From Lentisphaerota bacterium (GTDB lineage: Bacteria > Verrucomicrobiota > Kiritimatiellia > UBA8416 > JAIOPI01): a stretch of DNA of 64,000 bases. Numbering within the stretch: position 1 is the stretch's first letter; each line of letters opens with the position of its first letter. The notes under the pieces are model-generated. The model saw only the letters and a list, made by a program, of their open reading frames with translations, made no database searches and had not been told where the DNA came from. Of the stretch, positions 1-10,962 are shown in pieces. The stretch spans positions 1 through 64,000 of the forward strand of contig JAIOPI010000002.1 of assembly GCA_021413965.1 (NCBI GenBank), written 5' to 3'. The position numbers and the translations under genes are program-made.

Positions 1-43
1 CCTTGATCCGTGCCAAATACTCGCGCTTCGACTGGTTGACCAT
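1..43 (-). CDS. Transposase N-terminus, cut by window edge
   Basis: On the minus strand an ATG at 43 opens a frame reading MVNQSKREYLARIK before the window ends. The K-R-E-Y-L-x-x-I pattern near the start resembles N-termini of integrase-core (DDE) insertion-sequence transposases, as I recall the family. Only 14 residues are visible, so the family cannot be proven and intactness is unknown. Two direct repeats of insertion-sequence character lie just upstream of this start, which supports the call. Confidence 0.45.
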   Translation of the reverse strand, partial: MVNQSKREYLARIK

Positions 44-137
44 ACGTGAATGTCCCCTTTGCTTCGGTAACATCCATTATGGCGCAACCACTCATCCGAC
101 CCCTCCCGCTTCGGTAACATCTAATGTGGCGCAATTC
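44..137. mobile_element. Putative insertion-sequence end with direct repeats
   Basis: Two 27-bp direct repeats lie at 61-87 and 109-135 with a 48-bp period. Both start GCTTCGGTAACAT and end GGCGCAA, and 24 of 27 positions match. Each is preceded by a C-rich run. They sit immediately upstream of the transposase start at 43, so they are probably transposase-binding repeats at the element's end. The outer boundary is inferred to lie near 137; no target-site duplication can be seen because the other end is outside the window. Confidence 0.45.
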
Positions 138-300
138 GCCCCATCTGATTTCCCTGTCGCCCCGTCGCCGCGCGGATATATACTCGCTGCGTCGGAATGG
201 CGCATGCCGCCTTGGCGCCGAGTCGAAGCCCATCGCGCCACCGCCCGTACCCACCCGTTCTGGGTGTGCGCGGCGCATCCGAGCGAGGGGGAACGTGGCC

Positions 301-1782
301 ATGAACGTCCTGCTCATCTACCCGGAATTTCCGGACACCTTCTGGAGTTTCAAGCACGCCCTCGAATTCATCCATAAGCGCGCCGCCCTGCCGCCGTTGG
401 GCCTGATCACCGTCGCCGCCCTGCTGCCGCCCGACTGGACGCTCCGCCTCGTGGACGTCAATGTCCGCCGCTTGACCCCCGCCGATCTGATGTGGGCCGA
501 TTGCGCGTTTCTCAGCGCCATGGTGGTGCAGCGCGACTCCGCCCGCGACCTGATCGGCCGCTGCCGTGCCGCGGGCCTGCGCGTCGTCGCCGGCGGCCCG
601 CTCTTCCAGAGCGAGCACGGACAGTTCCCCGAGGTCGATCATTTCGTCCTGAACGAGGCCGAACTCACCCTGCCCCCGTTCCTCGCTGACCTTGCCGCCG
701 GCCACCCCCGCCGCCTCTACGCATCCGGCACGTTCGCCGACCTGCACACGACCCCCTGCCCCCGCTGGGACCTGCTCCCATTCAGGCGCTACGCGAGCAT
801 GTGCATCCAGTTCTCCCGCGGCTGCCCCTTCAACTGCGATTTCTGCAATGTCACGGCCCTGCTCGGGCACCGCGTACGCATCAAGTCCGCCGCGCAGATC
901 ATCGCCGAACTCGACGCCCTCTACGCCCGCGGCTGGCGCGACGAAGTCTTCTTCGTCGATGACAACTTCATCGGCAACAAGCGCTTCCTCAAAACCGAGC
1001 TCCTGCCCGCCCTCATCGCCTGGCGAGAAGGCAAAAGCAATGGGGTCGTGTTCTATACGGAGGCATCCATCAACCTCGCCGATGACCCGGACCTGATGGC
1101 CCACATGGTCCGCGCCGGCTTCCACAAAGTCTTCGTCGGCATCGAAACCCCCGATAACGATTGCCTGGTCGAGTGCAGCAAGTCGCAGAACAAGAACCGC
1201 GATCTCGTCGCGGACATCAAGCGCATGCAGCGCGCCGGGCTTCAGGTTCAGGGCGGATTCATCGTGGGGTTCGACCACGATCAGCCCTCCATCTTCCAGC
1301 GCCAGATCGACTTCATCCAGAAAAGCGGCATCGTCACGGCCATGGTGGGGCTGCTGCAGGCCCCCGCGGGCACGCGGCTGCACGCCCGCCTGCTCACCGA
1401 AGGCCGGCTGCGGGGTGATTCGTCGGGCGACAACGTCGACGGCTCCACCAACATCATCCCGGCCATGAATATCGACACGCTGCGGGAAGGCTACCAGCGC
1501 ATCCTGCGCCACATCTACGCGCCCCGCCCCTACTATCAGCGCATCCGCACGTTCCTGCGGGAGTACCAGGCCCCCGCCATCCGCCCGCCCCTGCAGTGGC
1601 GGAGCGTCATGGCCCTCGCCCGGTCGTGGTTCCGGATCGGGGTGCTCGGGCGCGAGCGCTGGCACTACTGGTGGCTGCTGCTGTGGACCCAGTGCCGCCA
1701 CCCCCGCCTCCTGCCGGAAGCCATCACCCTTGCCATCTACGGCTATCACTTCCGCAAGGTCTGCGAACGCTGCGGGCGCTGA
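301..1782 (+). CDS. B12-binding radical SAM protein (DUF4070 type)
   Basis: This 493-residue enzyme has an N-terminal cobalamin-binding-like domain (about 1-150, MNVLLIYPEF start), then a radical SAM core with the [4Fe-4S] motif C175-x3-C179-x2-C182, and a C-terminal part (about 330-490) like DUF4070. Its layout resembles the HpnP/HpnJ group of B12-dependent radical SAM proteins, but no hopanoid genes are nearby, so the substrate is unknown. The frame is open further upstream to 124; ATG 301 was chosen because homology starts there and a GAGGGGGAA ribosome site precedes it. It lies just downstream of the insertion-sequence end. Confidence 0.85.
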   Translation: MNVLLIYPEFPDTFWSFKHALEFIHKRAALPPLGLITVAALLPPDWTLRLVDVNVRRLTPADLMWADCAFLSAMVVQRDSARDLIGRCRAAGLRVVAGGPLFQSEHGQFPEVDHFVLNEAELTLPPFLADLAAGHPRRLYASGTFADLHTTPCPRWDLLPFRRYASMCIQFSRGCPFNCDFCNVTALLGHRVRIKSAAQIIAELDALYARGWRDEVFFVDDNFIGNKRFLKTELLPALIAWREGKSNGVVFYTEASINLADDPDLMAHMVRAGFHKVFVGIETPDNDCLVECSKSQNKNRDLVADIKRMQRAGLQVQGGFIVGFDHDQPSIFQRQIDFIQKSGIVTAMVGLLQAPAGTRLHARLLTEGRLRGDSSGDNVDGSTNIIPAMNIDTLREGYQRILRHIYAPRPYYQRIRTFLREYQAPAIRPPLQWRSVMALARSWFRIGVLGRERWHYWWLLLWTQCRHPRLLPEAITLAIYGYHFRKVCERCGR

Positions 1783-1837
1783 GCGCTTCTGAGGCGGATC
1801 CGCCAGCCTGCCGGTTTCACCGCCCCCTGTGCCGTCC

Positions 1838-1868
1838 GAGGTGGGACCAGGCGTGCCGCCGAGCCTCG
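1838..1868. repeat. Degenerate GTGGGGCGA-family repeat
   Basis: The stretch around GGTGGGACCAGGCGTGCC followed by CGAGCC matches, imperfectly, the repeat seen at 10450, 34474, 39221 and (reversed) 43015. It lies in the 167-bp gap between the radical SAM gene and the TetR gene. It is the weakest member of the set. Confidence 0.35.
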
Positions 1869-1908
1869 CGCCCCTTTCCCCCTTGACGGCGGGTCGCATT
1901 TATTATTG

Positions 1909-1922
1909 AGTGAGTACTCACT
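1909..1922. promoter_or_regulatory. Palindromic operator before tetR-RND operon
   Basis: AGTGAGTACTCACT is a perfect 14-bp palindrome centred 35 bp upstream of the GTG start of the TetR gene, in a locally AT-rich patch. A TTGACG box lies at 1883-1888. Palindromes of this size in front of a TetR gene are usually its own operator, so autoregulation of the tetR-RND operon is inferred. Confidence 0.65.
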
Positions 1923-1949
1923 TATTTTCAGGACGAAGGGCAGGCCGAC

Positions 1950-2603
1950 GTGCCGCGACCGGTATCCATCTGCGACAACGCCATTCTCGACGCCGCGCGC
2001 AAGATCTTCCTCAAGCGCGGGTTCAGCGCCACGACCGCGCAGATCGCCCGCGCCGCCCGCGTGTCGGAAGGGTCACTGTTCAAGCACTTCCGCAGCAAGC
2101 GGGACCTCTTTATCGCCGCCATGGAGGTCGAGACCCAGGCCCAGGTCTGGCGCGACCGGCTGGTCCAGGCGGCCGGCGTCGACGACATCCAGGCCACCCT
2201 GGAATTCGTCGGCGACCGCCTGCTGAAGCGGCTGCAAATCATCCTGCCCCGCATGATGATGGTGAGCGCCACCGGGGTCACCATTGTGGGCGCCGGGCGC
2301 AGCGGCTCGCCGCCGCCCCCCCTGGAACACATGCGACTCGTCGCGCGTTACTTCCGCGCCGAGATCAAGGCCGGCCGGCTGGTCATGGATCAGCCTGAAG
2401 CCCAGGCCCACGCCTTCATCGGCGCCCTGTCGCATTACGTGACCTGCGAAAACCTCTTCGGCTTCCACCCCGCCTCGCCCCGTACCTACGTGCGCACCGT
2501 GGTGGGCACCATCCTGCGCGCCACCCAAACGGACGCGGGCGGAGACCGCGGCAAGCCGGCGCGCCGACGGACACCCTCGTCCAGCAAGGAAACACGACCA
2601 TGA
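1950..2603 (+). CDS. TetR/AcrR family transcriptional regulator
   Basis: This 217-residue protein has a classical TetR helix-turn-helix at about residues 12-56 (TTAQIARAARVSEGSLFKHF), followed by a divergent ligand-binding helical domain. Start is GTG 1950, behind GAAGGG and in register with the usual TetR N-terminus. Its stop overlaps the start of the outer-membrane efflux gene (ATGA at 2600-2603), so regulator and pump are one operon. By position it is the repressor of the RND efflux system and probably binds the palindrome at 1909-1922. The inducer is unknown. Confidence 0.9.
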   Translation: MPRPVSICDNAILDAARKIFLKRGFSATTAQIARAARVSEGSLFKHFRSKRDLFIAAMEVETQAQVWRDRLVQAAGVDDIQATLEFVGDRLLKRLQIILPRMMMVSATGVTIVGAGRSGSPPPPLEHMRLVARYFRAEIKAGRLVMDQPEAQAHAFIGALSHYVTCENLFGFHPASPRTYVRTVVGTILRATQTDAGGDRGKPARRRTPSSSKETRP

Positions 2604-4057
2604 ACCACCGCCGCGCACTCACCGCCCTTGTGCTGACGTCCCTGCTGACGGGATGCGTCTCGCCGACGATCCCGCCCGACGCCCAGACGACCTGGACGCC
2701 GCCCCACGACGCGCAACAGCCGGATACCGACTGGCAGGCGCTGCGGGCCCGCCAGGTCGACACCTCCCACCCCCTGACACTGTCCGAGCTGTTTGACATC
2801 GCGCTGCAGCACACGCCCGCCACCCGCGTGGCCTGGAATGCGGCCCGCGTGGCGGCCGCCAACGTCCAGCAGGCCCAGGGCTACCTGATGCCCACCGTCA
2901 CCGCCGTCGCCGGCGCCGAACGCCAGGAGGTGTCGGCCGAGCCGGAAGGCTTCGACCAATCTTCGCTTCGCTACGGCCCCGGCCTGAAGGTGGACTATCT
3001 CGTCCTCAGCTTCGGCGGCGGACGCAAGGCAGCCGTGGAGTCCGCCCTGCAGACCGTGTATGCGACGGACTACACCTTCAACCAGTCGATCCAGAACGTC
3101 CTGCTGGCCACCGCCAGCGCCTACTACGGCGTGGTCAGCGCGGAGTCCGCCATCGCCGCCGCCGACATGAGCGTGACCAACGCCACCACGGTCCTCGAGG
3201 CCGCCACCCAGCGCCGCACCGCCGGCACCGGCACCGAACTCGAAGTCCTGCAGGCACGCACGCTGCTGAATCAGAGCCTCTTCGTCCGCGCCGACGCCGA
3301 AGGCACCTGCCAGTCCGCCCGCGCCCTGCTCGCCCAGGTTGCCGGACTGCCCGCCGGCACCAACCTGAAGGTGGCCGGCACCACCGCCGCCGTCCCGCAG
3401 GCGCTCATGCCGCCGGATCTCCAGCCCCTCATCGACGACGCGATTCAGCGCCGTCCCGACATCGCCGCGCTGCGCGCCACGCTGGCGGCCAGGAAAGCCT
3501 ACGTGCGCGTGGCAGGCGCCCCGCTCTGGCCGGCGCTTTATCTCAACGGCAGCGTGAACCGGGATTACTACCACAATTATGGTCCCAAGGACCTGCAGGA
3601 CGACGACTGGTCGTATGGCGCCGGGCTGAACGTCACGTGGGACCTTTTCGACGGCCGGCAAACGCTGGGCGCCAAGCGCGCCGCCCGCGCCGAAGCCGAC
3701 GCGGCCCAGGCCCAACTCGAGCGCGCCGAACTGGCGGCCAGCGCGGAGGTCTGGACCCGCTTCCACGCCTATGCCACCGCCCTCGAGAAGCACACCTTCA
3801 GCGTGGCCGCGCTCGACAGCGCATCCGCCGCCTACGACCTGGCGCTCAGCAGTTACAAGGCCGGCCTCAGCAGCCTGCTCGATCTGCTGAGCGCGGAGAA
3901 CCAGCAGGCCCAGGCCCGGTTCCAGCAGGTTGCCGCGCGCGAAGACGTCTTCACCGCATTGGCCGGCCTGGCCCACGCCACCGGCACGCTGGCGCAGGAT
4001 ACGGCCGTCGATGACGATCCGTTTGCACCCCCTACCAGGAAGGATACGCAGCCATGA
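2600..4057 (+). CDS. Outer-membrane efflux lipoprotein (TolC/NodT family)
   Basis: 485 residues with a lipoprotein signal peptide ending in the lipobox LLTGC, so it is probably acylated and anchored in the outer membrane like OprM/NodT. The two repeated TolC-type coiled-coil/beta modules are evident: heptad-rich segments near 70-110, 155-240, 285-310 and 360-430, with the second half restarting around PDLQPLIDDAIQRRPDI. It provides the outer-membrane channel of the tripartite RND pump. Translational coupling by ATGA occurs at both ends (TetR upstream, adaptor downstream). Confidence 0.92.
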   Translation: MNHRRALTALVLTSLLTGCVSPTIPPDAQTTWTPPHDAQQPDTDWQALRARQVDTSHPLTLSELFDIALQHTPATRVAWNAARVAAANVQQAQGYLMPTVTAVAGAERQEVSAEPEGFDQSSLRYGPGLKVDYLVLSFGGGRKAAVESALQTVYATDYTFNQSIQNVLLATASAYYGVVSAESAIAAADMSVTNATTVLEAATQRRTAGTGTELEVLQARTLLNQSLFVRADAEGTCQSARALLAQVAGLPAGTNLKVAGTTAAVPQALMPPDLQPLIDDAIQRRPDIAALRATLAARKAYVRVAGAPLWPALYLNGSVNRDYYHNYGPKDLQDDDWSYGAGLNVTWDLFDGRQTLGAKRAARAEADAAQAQLERAELAASAEVWTRFHAYATALEKHTFSVAALDSASAAYDLALSSYKAGLSSLLDLLSAENQQAQARFQQVAAREDVFTALAGLAHATGTLAQDTAVDDDPFAPPTRKDTQP

Positions 4058-5199
4058 ATCCGTCACTCCGCTTGGCCGTCACGCTCGCCGCCGGCAGCGC
4101 GCTGGGGCTGACCCTCAGCGCCTGTGCCAAGAAGGAGGGCGGCCCGCCGCAACGGCCGCCAAGCTCCGTCCAAACCACCCCCGCCCTGTCGTTGCGTGCG
4201 CCCGTGGTGATCGCCACCTTTGGCAACACCCACGAACACCAGAGCGTGGACGTCGTCCCCCAGGTCTCCGGAACGATCGTGCAAACCCTCATCGCCGACG
4301 GTGCCGTGGTCACAAACGGGCAGCCCCTCTTCCTGATTGACCCGCGCGATTACGCGGCGCGCGTCCAGCAGGTTGAAGCCGCCGTCGCGGCGGATCGGGC
4401 CGCCGTGGAACTCAGCCGCAGCACGGTGACCCGCAATCGCCCCCTGCTGGAGAAGGCCCTGATCTCCACGGAAGCCTTCGACACCCTCACCACCCGGCAG
4501 CAGGCCGCCGAAGCCCAGCTCGCCGCGGATGAAGCCGCCCTCTCGATGGCGCAGCTGAACCTGGAGCGCTGCACCGTCACGGCCCCGTTCGCCGGCGTGT
4601 GCTCCCAGCGCTACCTCGATACCGGAGCCGTCGCCGCCGCCGGCGCGACGCGCCTGGTCAATATCCGCAGCTATGACCCGATCGATGTCGATTTCTCCGT
4701 GTCGGAACAGCATCTGCCCAGCGTGCGCGCGGCGCTCGCCCGGGGGGATGTCGCACTCACCGTGACGCCGCGCGGCGACACCAATGCCTACACCGGCAAG
4801 ATTGTCTTCATGGACAACGCGATCAATCCCATGACCGGCACGATCATGCTGCGCGGCCAGGTGCCCAACCCGGACCTGAAACTGTGGTCACAGCAGTTTG
4901 TCGAAGTCGGCGTGCTGGTCGATACGCTCGCGGACGCGGTCATGGTGCCCGAGGGCGCCGTGCAGTTCGGCAAGCAGGGTCCCTACCTGTTTGTCGCCAC
5001 CACCAACAACGTGGCGGACCTGCGGCCGGTGCAAACCGGCGTGCGCCATCAAAACCTGATTCAAATCCTCAGTGGCGTCGCCCCGGCCGAGCGCGTGGTG
5101 GTGCTCGGGCAATTGATGCTCTTCCCCGGCGCGCCGGTGATGGACCGGCCCGCCGGTGGCGGGGAGCCGCCCGTCGTGGACAGCAACCCCGGCCATTAA
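4054..5199 (+). CDS. RND efflux periplasmic adaptor (MdtA/AcrA type)
   Basis: 381 residues with a lipobox (LSAC) after a hydrophobic signal, so a lipoprotein of the inner membrane or periplasm. Order: beta-barrel/lipoyl segment (VVPQVSGTIVQTLIADGAVV, about 70-95), alpha-helical hairpin (about 105-170), second lipoyl half (NLERCTVTAPFAGV), then beta-barrel and membrane-proximal domains. It bridges the RND pump and the TolC-like lipoprotein. Start overlaps the preceding stop by ATGA at 4054-4057. Confidence 0.93.
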   Translation: MNPSLRLAVTLAAGSALGLTLSACAKKEGGPPQRPPSSVQTTPALSLRAPVVIATFGNTHEHQSVDVVPQVSGTIVQTLIADGAVVTNGQPLFLIDPRDYAARVQQVEAAVAADRAAVELSRSTVTRNRPLLEKALISTEAFDTLTTRQQAAEAQLAADEAALSMAQLNLERCTVTAPFAGVCSQRYLDTGAVAAAGATRLVNIRSYDPIDVDFSVSEQHLPSVRAALARGDVALTVTPRGDTNAYTGKIVFMDNAINPMTGTIMLRGQVPNPDLKLWSQQFVEVGVLVDTLADAVMVPEGAVQFGKQGPYLFVATTNNVADLRPVQTGVRHQNLIQILSGVAPAERVVVLGQLMLFPGAPVMDRPAGGGEPPVVDSNPGH

Positions 5200-5274
5200 C
5201 CCGTCCGGCGGGGCTTCGCGCCGGCGCGGAGCGGCCCCGGCAGGTGCGCCAAACGTCGAACAACGGAGATTCGC

Positions 5275-8200
5275 GTGACCTTTTCAGAAGTGTTCATCCG
5301 GCGGCCGATCATGACCACGCTCGTGACCGTGGTCATGGTCGTGTTCGGGTTGTGGGCGTACTTTCAGCTGCCCGTCAACAGCCTGCCCACGGTCGACTAT
5401 CCCGTCATCCAGGTCTCCGTCACCTACCCTGGCGCGAGCCCGGCCACGATGGCCAGCGCCGTGGCTACGCCACTGGAGAACCAGTTCACCCAGATCAGCG
5501 GCCTGCAAACCATGATCTCGGACAACAAGGAAAGCGTCACGACGATCAACCTGACGTTCAGCCTCGACCGGAATATCGACCTCGTGGCCCCCGACGTGCA
5601 GGCCGCCATCACCCGCGCGCAGAACAACCTGCCCAAGGACCTGCCAAATCCACCCACGTACCAGAAGTTCAACCCGTCGGATTCGCCCATCTACTACATC
5701 ATGTTGTTCTCGGACGAACTCCCCCACGGGGAGCTCTACGACTACGGCAGCCACATCATCGCGCGCAAGCTGAGCATGCTCGAGGGCGTCTCGCGCGTCC
5801 AGGTCCACGGCTCGCAGCGCGCGGTACGCGTCCAGTTCAGCCCCGAGGAACTGGCGGCCTACCAGATCGGCATCGATGAGCTCGCCCTGGCCCTGAAGGC
5901 CGGCACCGTCAACATCCCCGGCGGCAGCCTCAATGGCGCCATGCGAACCTTCACCATCGAACCCCAGGGCCAGTTGCGCACGGCCAGGGAGTACGGCGAC
6001 GTGATTGTGGCCTTCCGCAATGGCGCGCCCGTGCGTGTAAAGGATGTCGCCAACTGCGTCGACAGCATCGCCAACGATCTCGTCGATATCCGCTACAACA
6101 AGCCCGGCGAGCCGGCGCGCCAGAAATGCGTCGTGATGGCCGTCTCGCGCATCAGCGGGGCCAACACCGTGGCCGTGGCGGAGCGCATCGCCAACACCCT
6201 GACAGCGGTGGCCTCGGAACTGCCGCCCTCCATCAATATCCGCACGATGTTCAACGGCGCCAACCCCATCCGCGAATCCCTCCATGACGTCGAAATCACC
6301 GTGGTGATCGCTCTCGTGCTGGTCGTGCTCGTGATGTTCTTCTTCCTCGGGCGCATCCGCGAAACTCTCATTCCCACCGTCGTGTTGCCCGTGACGCTGC
6401 TGGGCACGTTCCTGGTCATGCTGCGCGCCGATTTCAACCTGGATACGCTCTCCCTCATGGGCATCGTGCTCGCCGTGACCTTCCTGGTCGACGATGCCAT
6501 CGTGGTGCTCGAGAACACCGTACGGCATATGGAGGAGGGCATGAAGCCCGTTCCGGCCGCGGTGCGCAGCATGAAGGAGATCACCTTTACCGTGATCTCC
6601 ACCAGCGTGGCGCTGATCATCGTGTTCACGCCGCTGGTCTTCATGAGCGGCGCCGTCGGCCGCAATCTCCGCGAGTTCGCCCTGACCGTCATCATTGCCA
6701 TCGTCATTTCAACCATCGTGGCGCTGACGCTGTCGCCCATGATGTGCGCGCGCATCATCAAACACCACACCGCTCCAAACCGCCTGCAGCGCGGCATCAC
6801 GAGCGTGATCGGCGGCCTCATTCAGCAGTACGGGCGGGCCCTGCGCTGGCAGCTGAAGCACAAGTGGACGGCCGTCGTGGCCTGGCTGCTGTGCATCGCC
6901 GGCACGGCCGTGCTTTACGTGCTGTTGCCGAAAGCCTTTCTGCCCCCGGGTGACAGCAGCTTCATCATGGGTGCCATGGTGATGCCGCAGGGCGCCTCAA
7001 CCGAGCAGATCCAGGCTTACCAGTCCAACGTCGCGTCCATCCTGCAGGCTGACACCAACAATATCCTGCAGCTCGGCAACGTCACCGGGTTTCAGCCTGG
7101 CGCCGATCAGAGCATGGGCTTCATCTTCATCCGGCTCAAACCGCCACGCGAACGCGCGCCGATCGACCAACTCGTCCAGCAGTACATGGGCCAGCTGTCC
7201 GTCCTGCCCGACGGGTTCTGTTTTCTCCGCCCCATGCCGGTCCTCAAGATCAGCTCCGGGGCGGAGTCCACGGCGCTCGGCAGCGACTATGCCTACCAGC
7301 TCATGGGGCTGAACCGCGAGGCCGTCTACAAGGCCGGACAACAACTGGAGCAGGAGCTGCGCCAAGTCCCCGGCATCTTCGGCGTCCAGAGCAGTGTGAA
7401 GCTCAACATGCCCAGCCTCAAACTGGAGATCGACCGCGACCGCGCCTCCGCGCTTGGCATCACCGCCACCACCATCGAGCAGGCCCTGGCCCTGGCCTTT
7501 GCCGGCGGCTATGTCACACAGTTCACGACGGACCAGGATCAGTACCAGGTCATCGCCGAGGTTGAGAAGGAGCACAAGCGCCTGCCCGACGACCTGGCCA
7601 TGCTGTACCTGCGCTCCCCCGCCACCGGCGCACTCGTGCCGCTGAAATCCGTGGCCAACTGGCATGAAGGCGCCAGCGCCCAGAACGTCCCCCACGCCCA
7701 GCAAATGGAGTCCGCCACGATTTCCTTCAGCCTGGCCCCGGGCATGCCCCTCGGCATCGCCATCAAGTCGATTGAGAAGGCCGCCGACAAAGTGCTCGCC
7801 CCCGGCGTGACCGGACGGTTCACCGGCGATGCGCTCGAATTCAAACGCTCCATCGCCAGTCTCGGCATCCTCCTGCTCGTGGCGGTGTTCCTCAAGTACA
7901 TCATGCTGGGGATCCTGTACGAGAGCTACATCCACCCTTTCACGATTCTCACGACGCTGCCGGTGGCCGTCGTCGGTGGGTTCCTGACGCTGCTGCTCTT
8001 CGGCAGTCAACTGTCCCTCTACGCCTACATCGGCGTGTTCGTGCTGATCGGCCTCATCACGAAGAATGGCATTCTGATGGTGGACTTTGCCGAGCAGCGC
8101 AAGGCGGAAGGCATGAACAGCTTCGATGCCATGTACGATGCCTGCCTCGTCCGCTTTCGCCCGATCCTGATGACCGGCCTTTGCGCCATTCTGGGGGCCA

Positions 8201-8376
8201 TGCCGATTGCGCTGGGCTATGGTGCCGACGCGTCGAGCCGCATTCCGCTGGGCCTCGTGGTGGTCGGCGGCATGGTGTTTGCACAGGTCATCACCCTGTT
8301 CGTGACGCCCAGCATCTACCTCTACATGGAGCAGTTGCAGGCGCGCTACCGCAAGCCCCGCACCGATCTGGAGTAG
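5275..8376 (+). CDS. RND multidrug efflux pump, HAE-1 family
   Basis: 1033 residues, the normal length for AcrB/MdtB-type pumps, starting at GTG 5275 with the conserved N-terminus FSEVFIRRPIMTT. Twelve membrane segments are recognisable, with TM1 near the N-terminus and two porter/docking loops of about 300 residues. The proton-relay residues are present: the DD pair in LAVTFLVDDAIVVLEN (TM4) and the Lys in LITKNGILMVDFAEQ (TM10). The substrate is probably hydrophobic drugs, bile-type compounds or lipids. It is the last gene of the tetR operon, after a 75-bp gap, and converges on the ABC-F gene with only 38 bp between the stops. Confidence 0.95.
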   Translation: MTFSEVFIRRPIMTTLVTVVMVVFGLWAYFQLPVNSLPTVDYPVIQVSVTYPGASPATMASAVATPLENQFTQISGLQTMISDNKESVTTINLTFSLDRNIDLVAPDVQAAITRAQNNLPKDLPNPPTYQKFNPSDSPIYYIMLFSDELPHGELYDYGSHIIARKLSMLEGVSRVQVHGSQRAVRVQFSPEELAAYQIGIDELALALKAGTVNIPGGSLNGAMRTFTIEPQGQLRTAREYGDVIVAFRNGAPVRVKDVANCVDSIANDLVDIRYNKPGEPARQKCVVMAVSRISGANTVAVAERIANTLTAVASELPPSINIRTMFNGANPIRESLHDVEITVVIALVLVVLVMFFFLGRIRETLIPTVVLPVTLLGTFLVMLRADFNLDTLSLMGIVLAVTFLVDDAIVVLENTVRHMEEGMKPVPAAVRSMKEITFTVISTSVALIIVFTPLVFMSGAVGRNLREFALTVIIAIVISTIVALTLSPMMCARIIKHHTAPNRLQRGITSVIGGLIQQYGRALRWQLKHKWTAVVAWLLCIAGTAVLYVLLPKAFLPPGDSSFIMGAMVMPQGASTEQIQAYQSNVASILQADTNNILQLGNVTGFQPGADQSMGFIFIRLKPPRERAPIDQLVQQYMGQLSVLPDGFCFLRPMPVLKISSGAESTALGSDYAYQLMGLNREAVYKAGQQLEQELRQVPGIFGVQSSVKLNMPSLKLEIDRDRASALGITATTIEQALALAFAGGYVTQFTTDQDQYQVIAEVEKEHKRLPDDLAMLYLRSPATGALVPLKSVANWHEGASAQNVPHAQQMESATISFSLAPGMPLGIAIKSIEKAADKVLAPGVTGRFTGDALEFKRSIASLGILLLVAVFLKYIMLGILYESYIHPFTILTTLPVAVVGGFLTLLLFGSQLSLYAYIGVFVLIGLITKNGILMVDFAEQRKAEGMNSFDAMYDACLVRFRPILMTGLCAILGAMPIALGYGADASSRIPLGLVVVGGMVFAQVITLFVTPSIYLYMEQLQARYRKPRTDLE

Positions 8377-8414
8377 CGGACCGCCGGGGCCTGATGGCGT
8401 GCGCCCCGCGTGCG

Positions 8415-10400
<1,986 letters not shown>

Positions 10401-10449
10401 GGGCAGCCGCGCAGCCTAGTGGCCCACGCCCCACGGGGCAAGCACGGAA

Positions 10450-10476
10450 GTGGGGCGAGCCCTCCGGGCGAGCCGC
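10450..10476 (+). repeat. GTGGGGCGA-family dispersed repeat
   Basis: The stretch GTGGGGCGAGCCCTCCGGGC followed by GAGCCG lies in the 114-bp gap between the GNAT and ABC-F genes. It matches copies at 34474-34500, 39221-39246 and, reversed, 43015-43044. The half GGCGAGCC and its partner can fold into a GC-rich hairpin. Confidence 0.6.
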
Positions 10477-10514
10477 GCGGAAAGCTCGTGTTCGGCGATA
10501 CCGGGACCTTCTCC

Positions 10515-10958
10515 CTACCCCCGCAGCATCCGCACCATGGCATACCGGTCATAGCGCCGGAACCCCATGTGCGCCCAAAACCCGCAGGCCCGGCGGTTGT
10601 GGCGCTCGACCTGCGCGTGTATCGACTCTGCGCCCACGCGCCGCGCGTAGGCCAGCACCCGCTTGACGATCCGCGGGCCCCACCCGCGCCCCTGGTATTC
10701 GGGCCGCAGGTAGCACTCATCGATCAACACGTTTCGCCCGTGTTCCAGTCCGAACCCGCGCACCACGAAGACGTATCCTGCCGGCTCAGCTCCCGCCCGC
10801 ACGATCCAGGCCATCCCCAAGGTGGGCTGGCGCAGCAGCAGGCGCAGGCGACGCCGCGCGGCCGCCAGGTCGAAATCGAGCCCATCGAAGCCGTAATACG
10901 TCTGCATCATGGCCAACACGGCCGGCACGTCACGAGTCTGCACCTGGCGTACTTGCAT
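10515..10958 (-). CDS. GNAT family N-acetyltransferase
   Basis: 147 residues with the GNAT fold: N-terminal beta strand (MQVRQVQTRDV), central strand NVLIDECYL, and the acetyl-CoA pyrophosphate loop Y-Q-G-R-G-W-G at about 88-94. A C-terminal segment (RRACGFWAHMGFRRYDRYAM) is typical of the family. ATG 10958 was preferred to an in-frame TTG at 10973, which would overlap the adaptor gene. It follows the HlyD-type adaptor by 4 bp, so it is in the exporter operon. The substrate is unknown; an antibiotic, a peptide or a protein N-terminus are all possible. Confidence 0.85.
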   Translation of the reverse strand: MQVRQVQTRDVPAVLAMMQTYYGFDGLDFDLAAARRRLRLLLRQPTLGMAWIVRAGAEPAGYVFVVRGFGLEHGRNVLIDECYLRPEYQGRGWGPRIVKRVLAYARRVGAESIHAQVERHNRRACGFWAHMGFRRYDRYAMVRMLRG

Positions 10959-10962
10959 GGCA

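Noticed and set aside
1..43. Small plus-strand frame covering the left edge (3-377)
   Set aside because: It has no recognisable protein and overlaps the insertion-sequence repeats and the radical SAM start; the minus-strand transposase start explains the region better.
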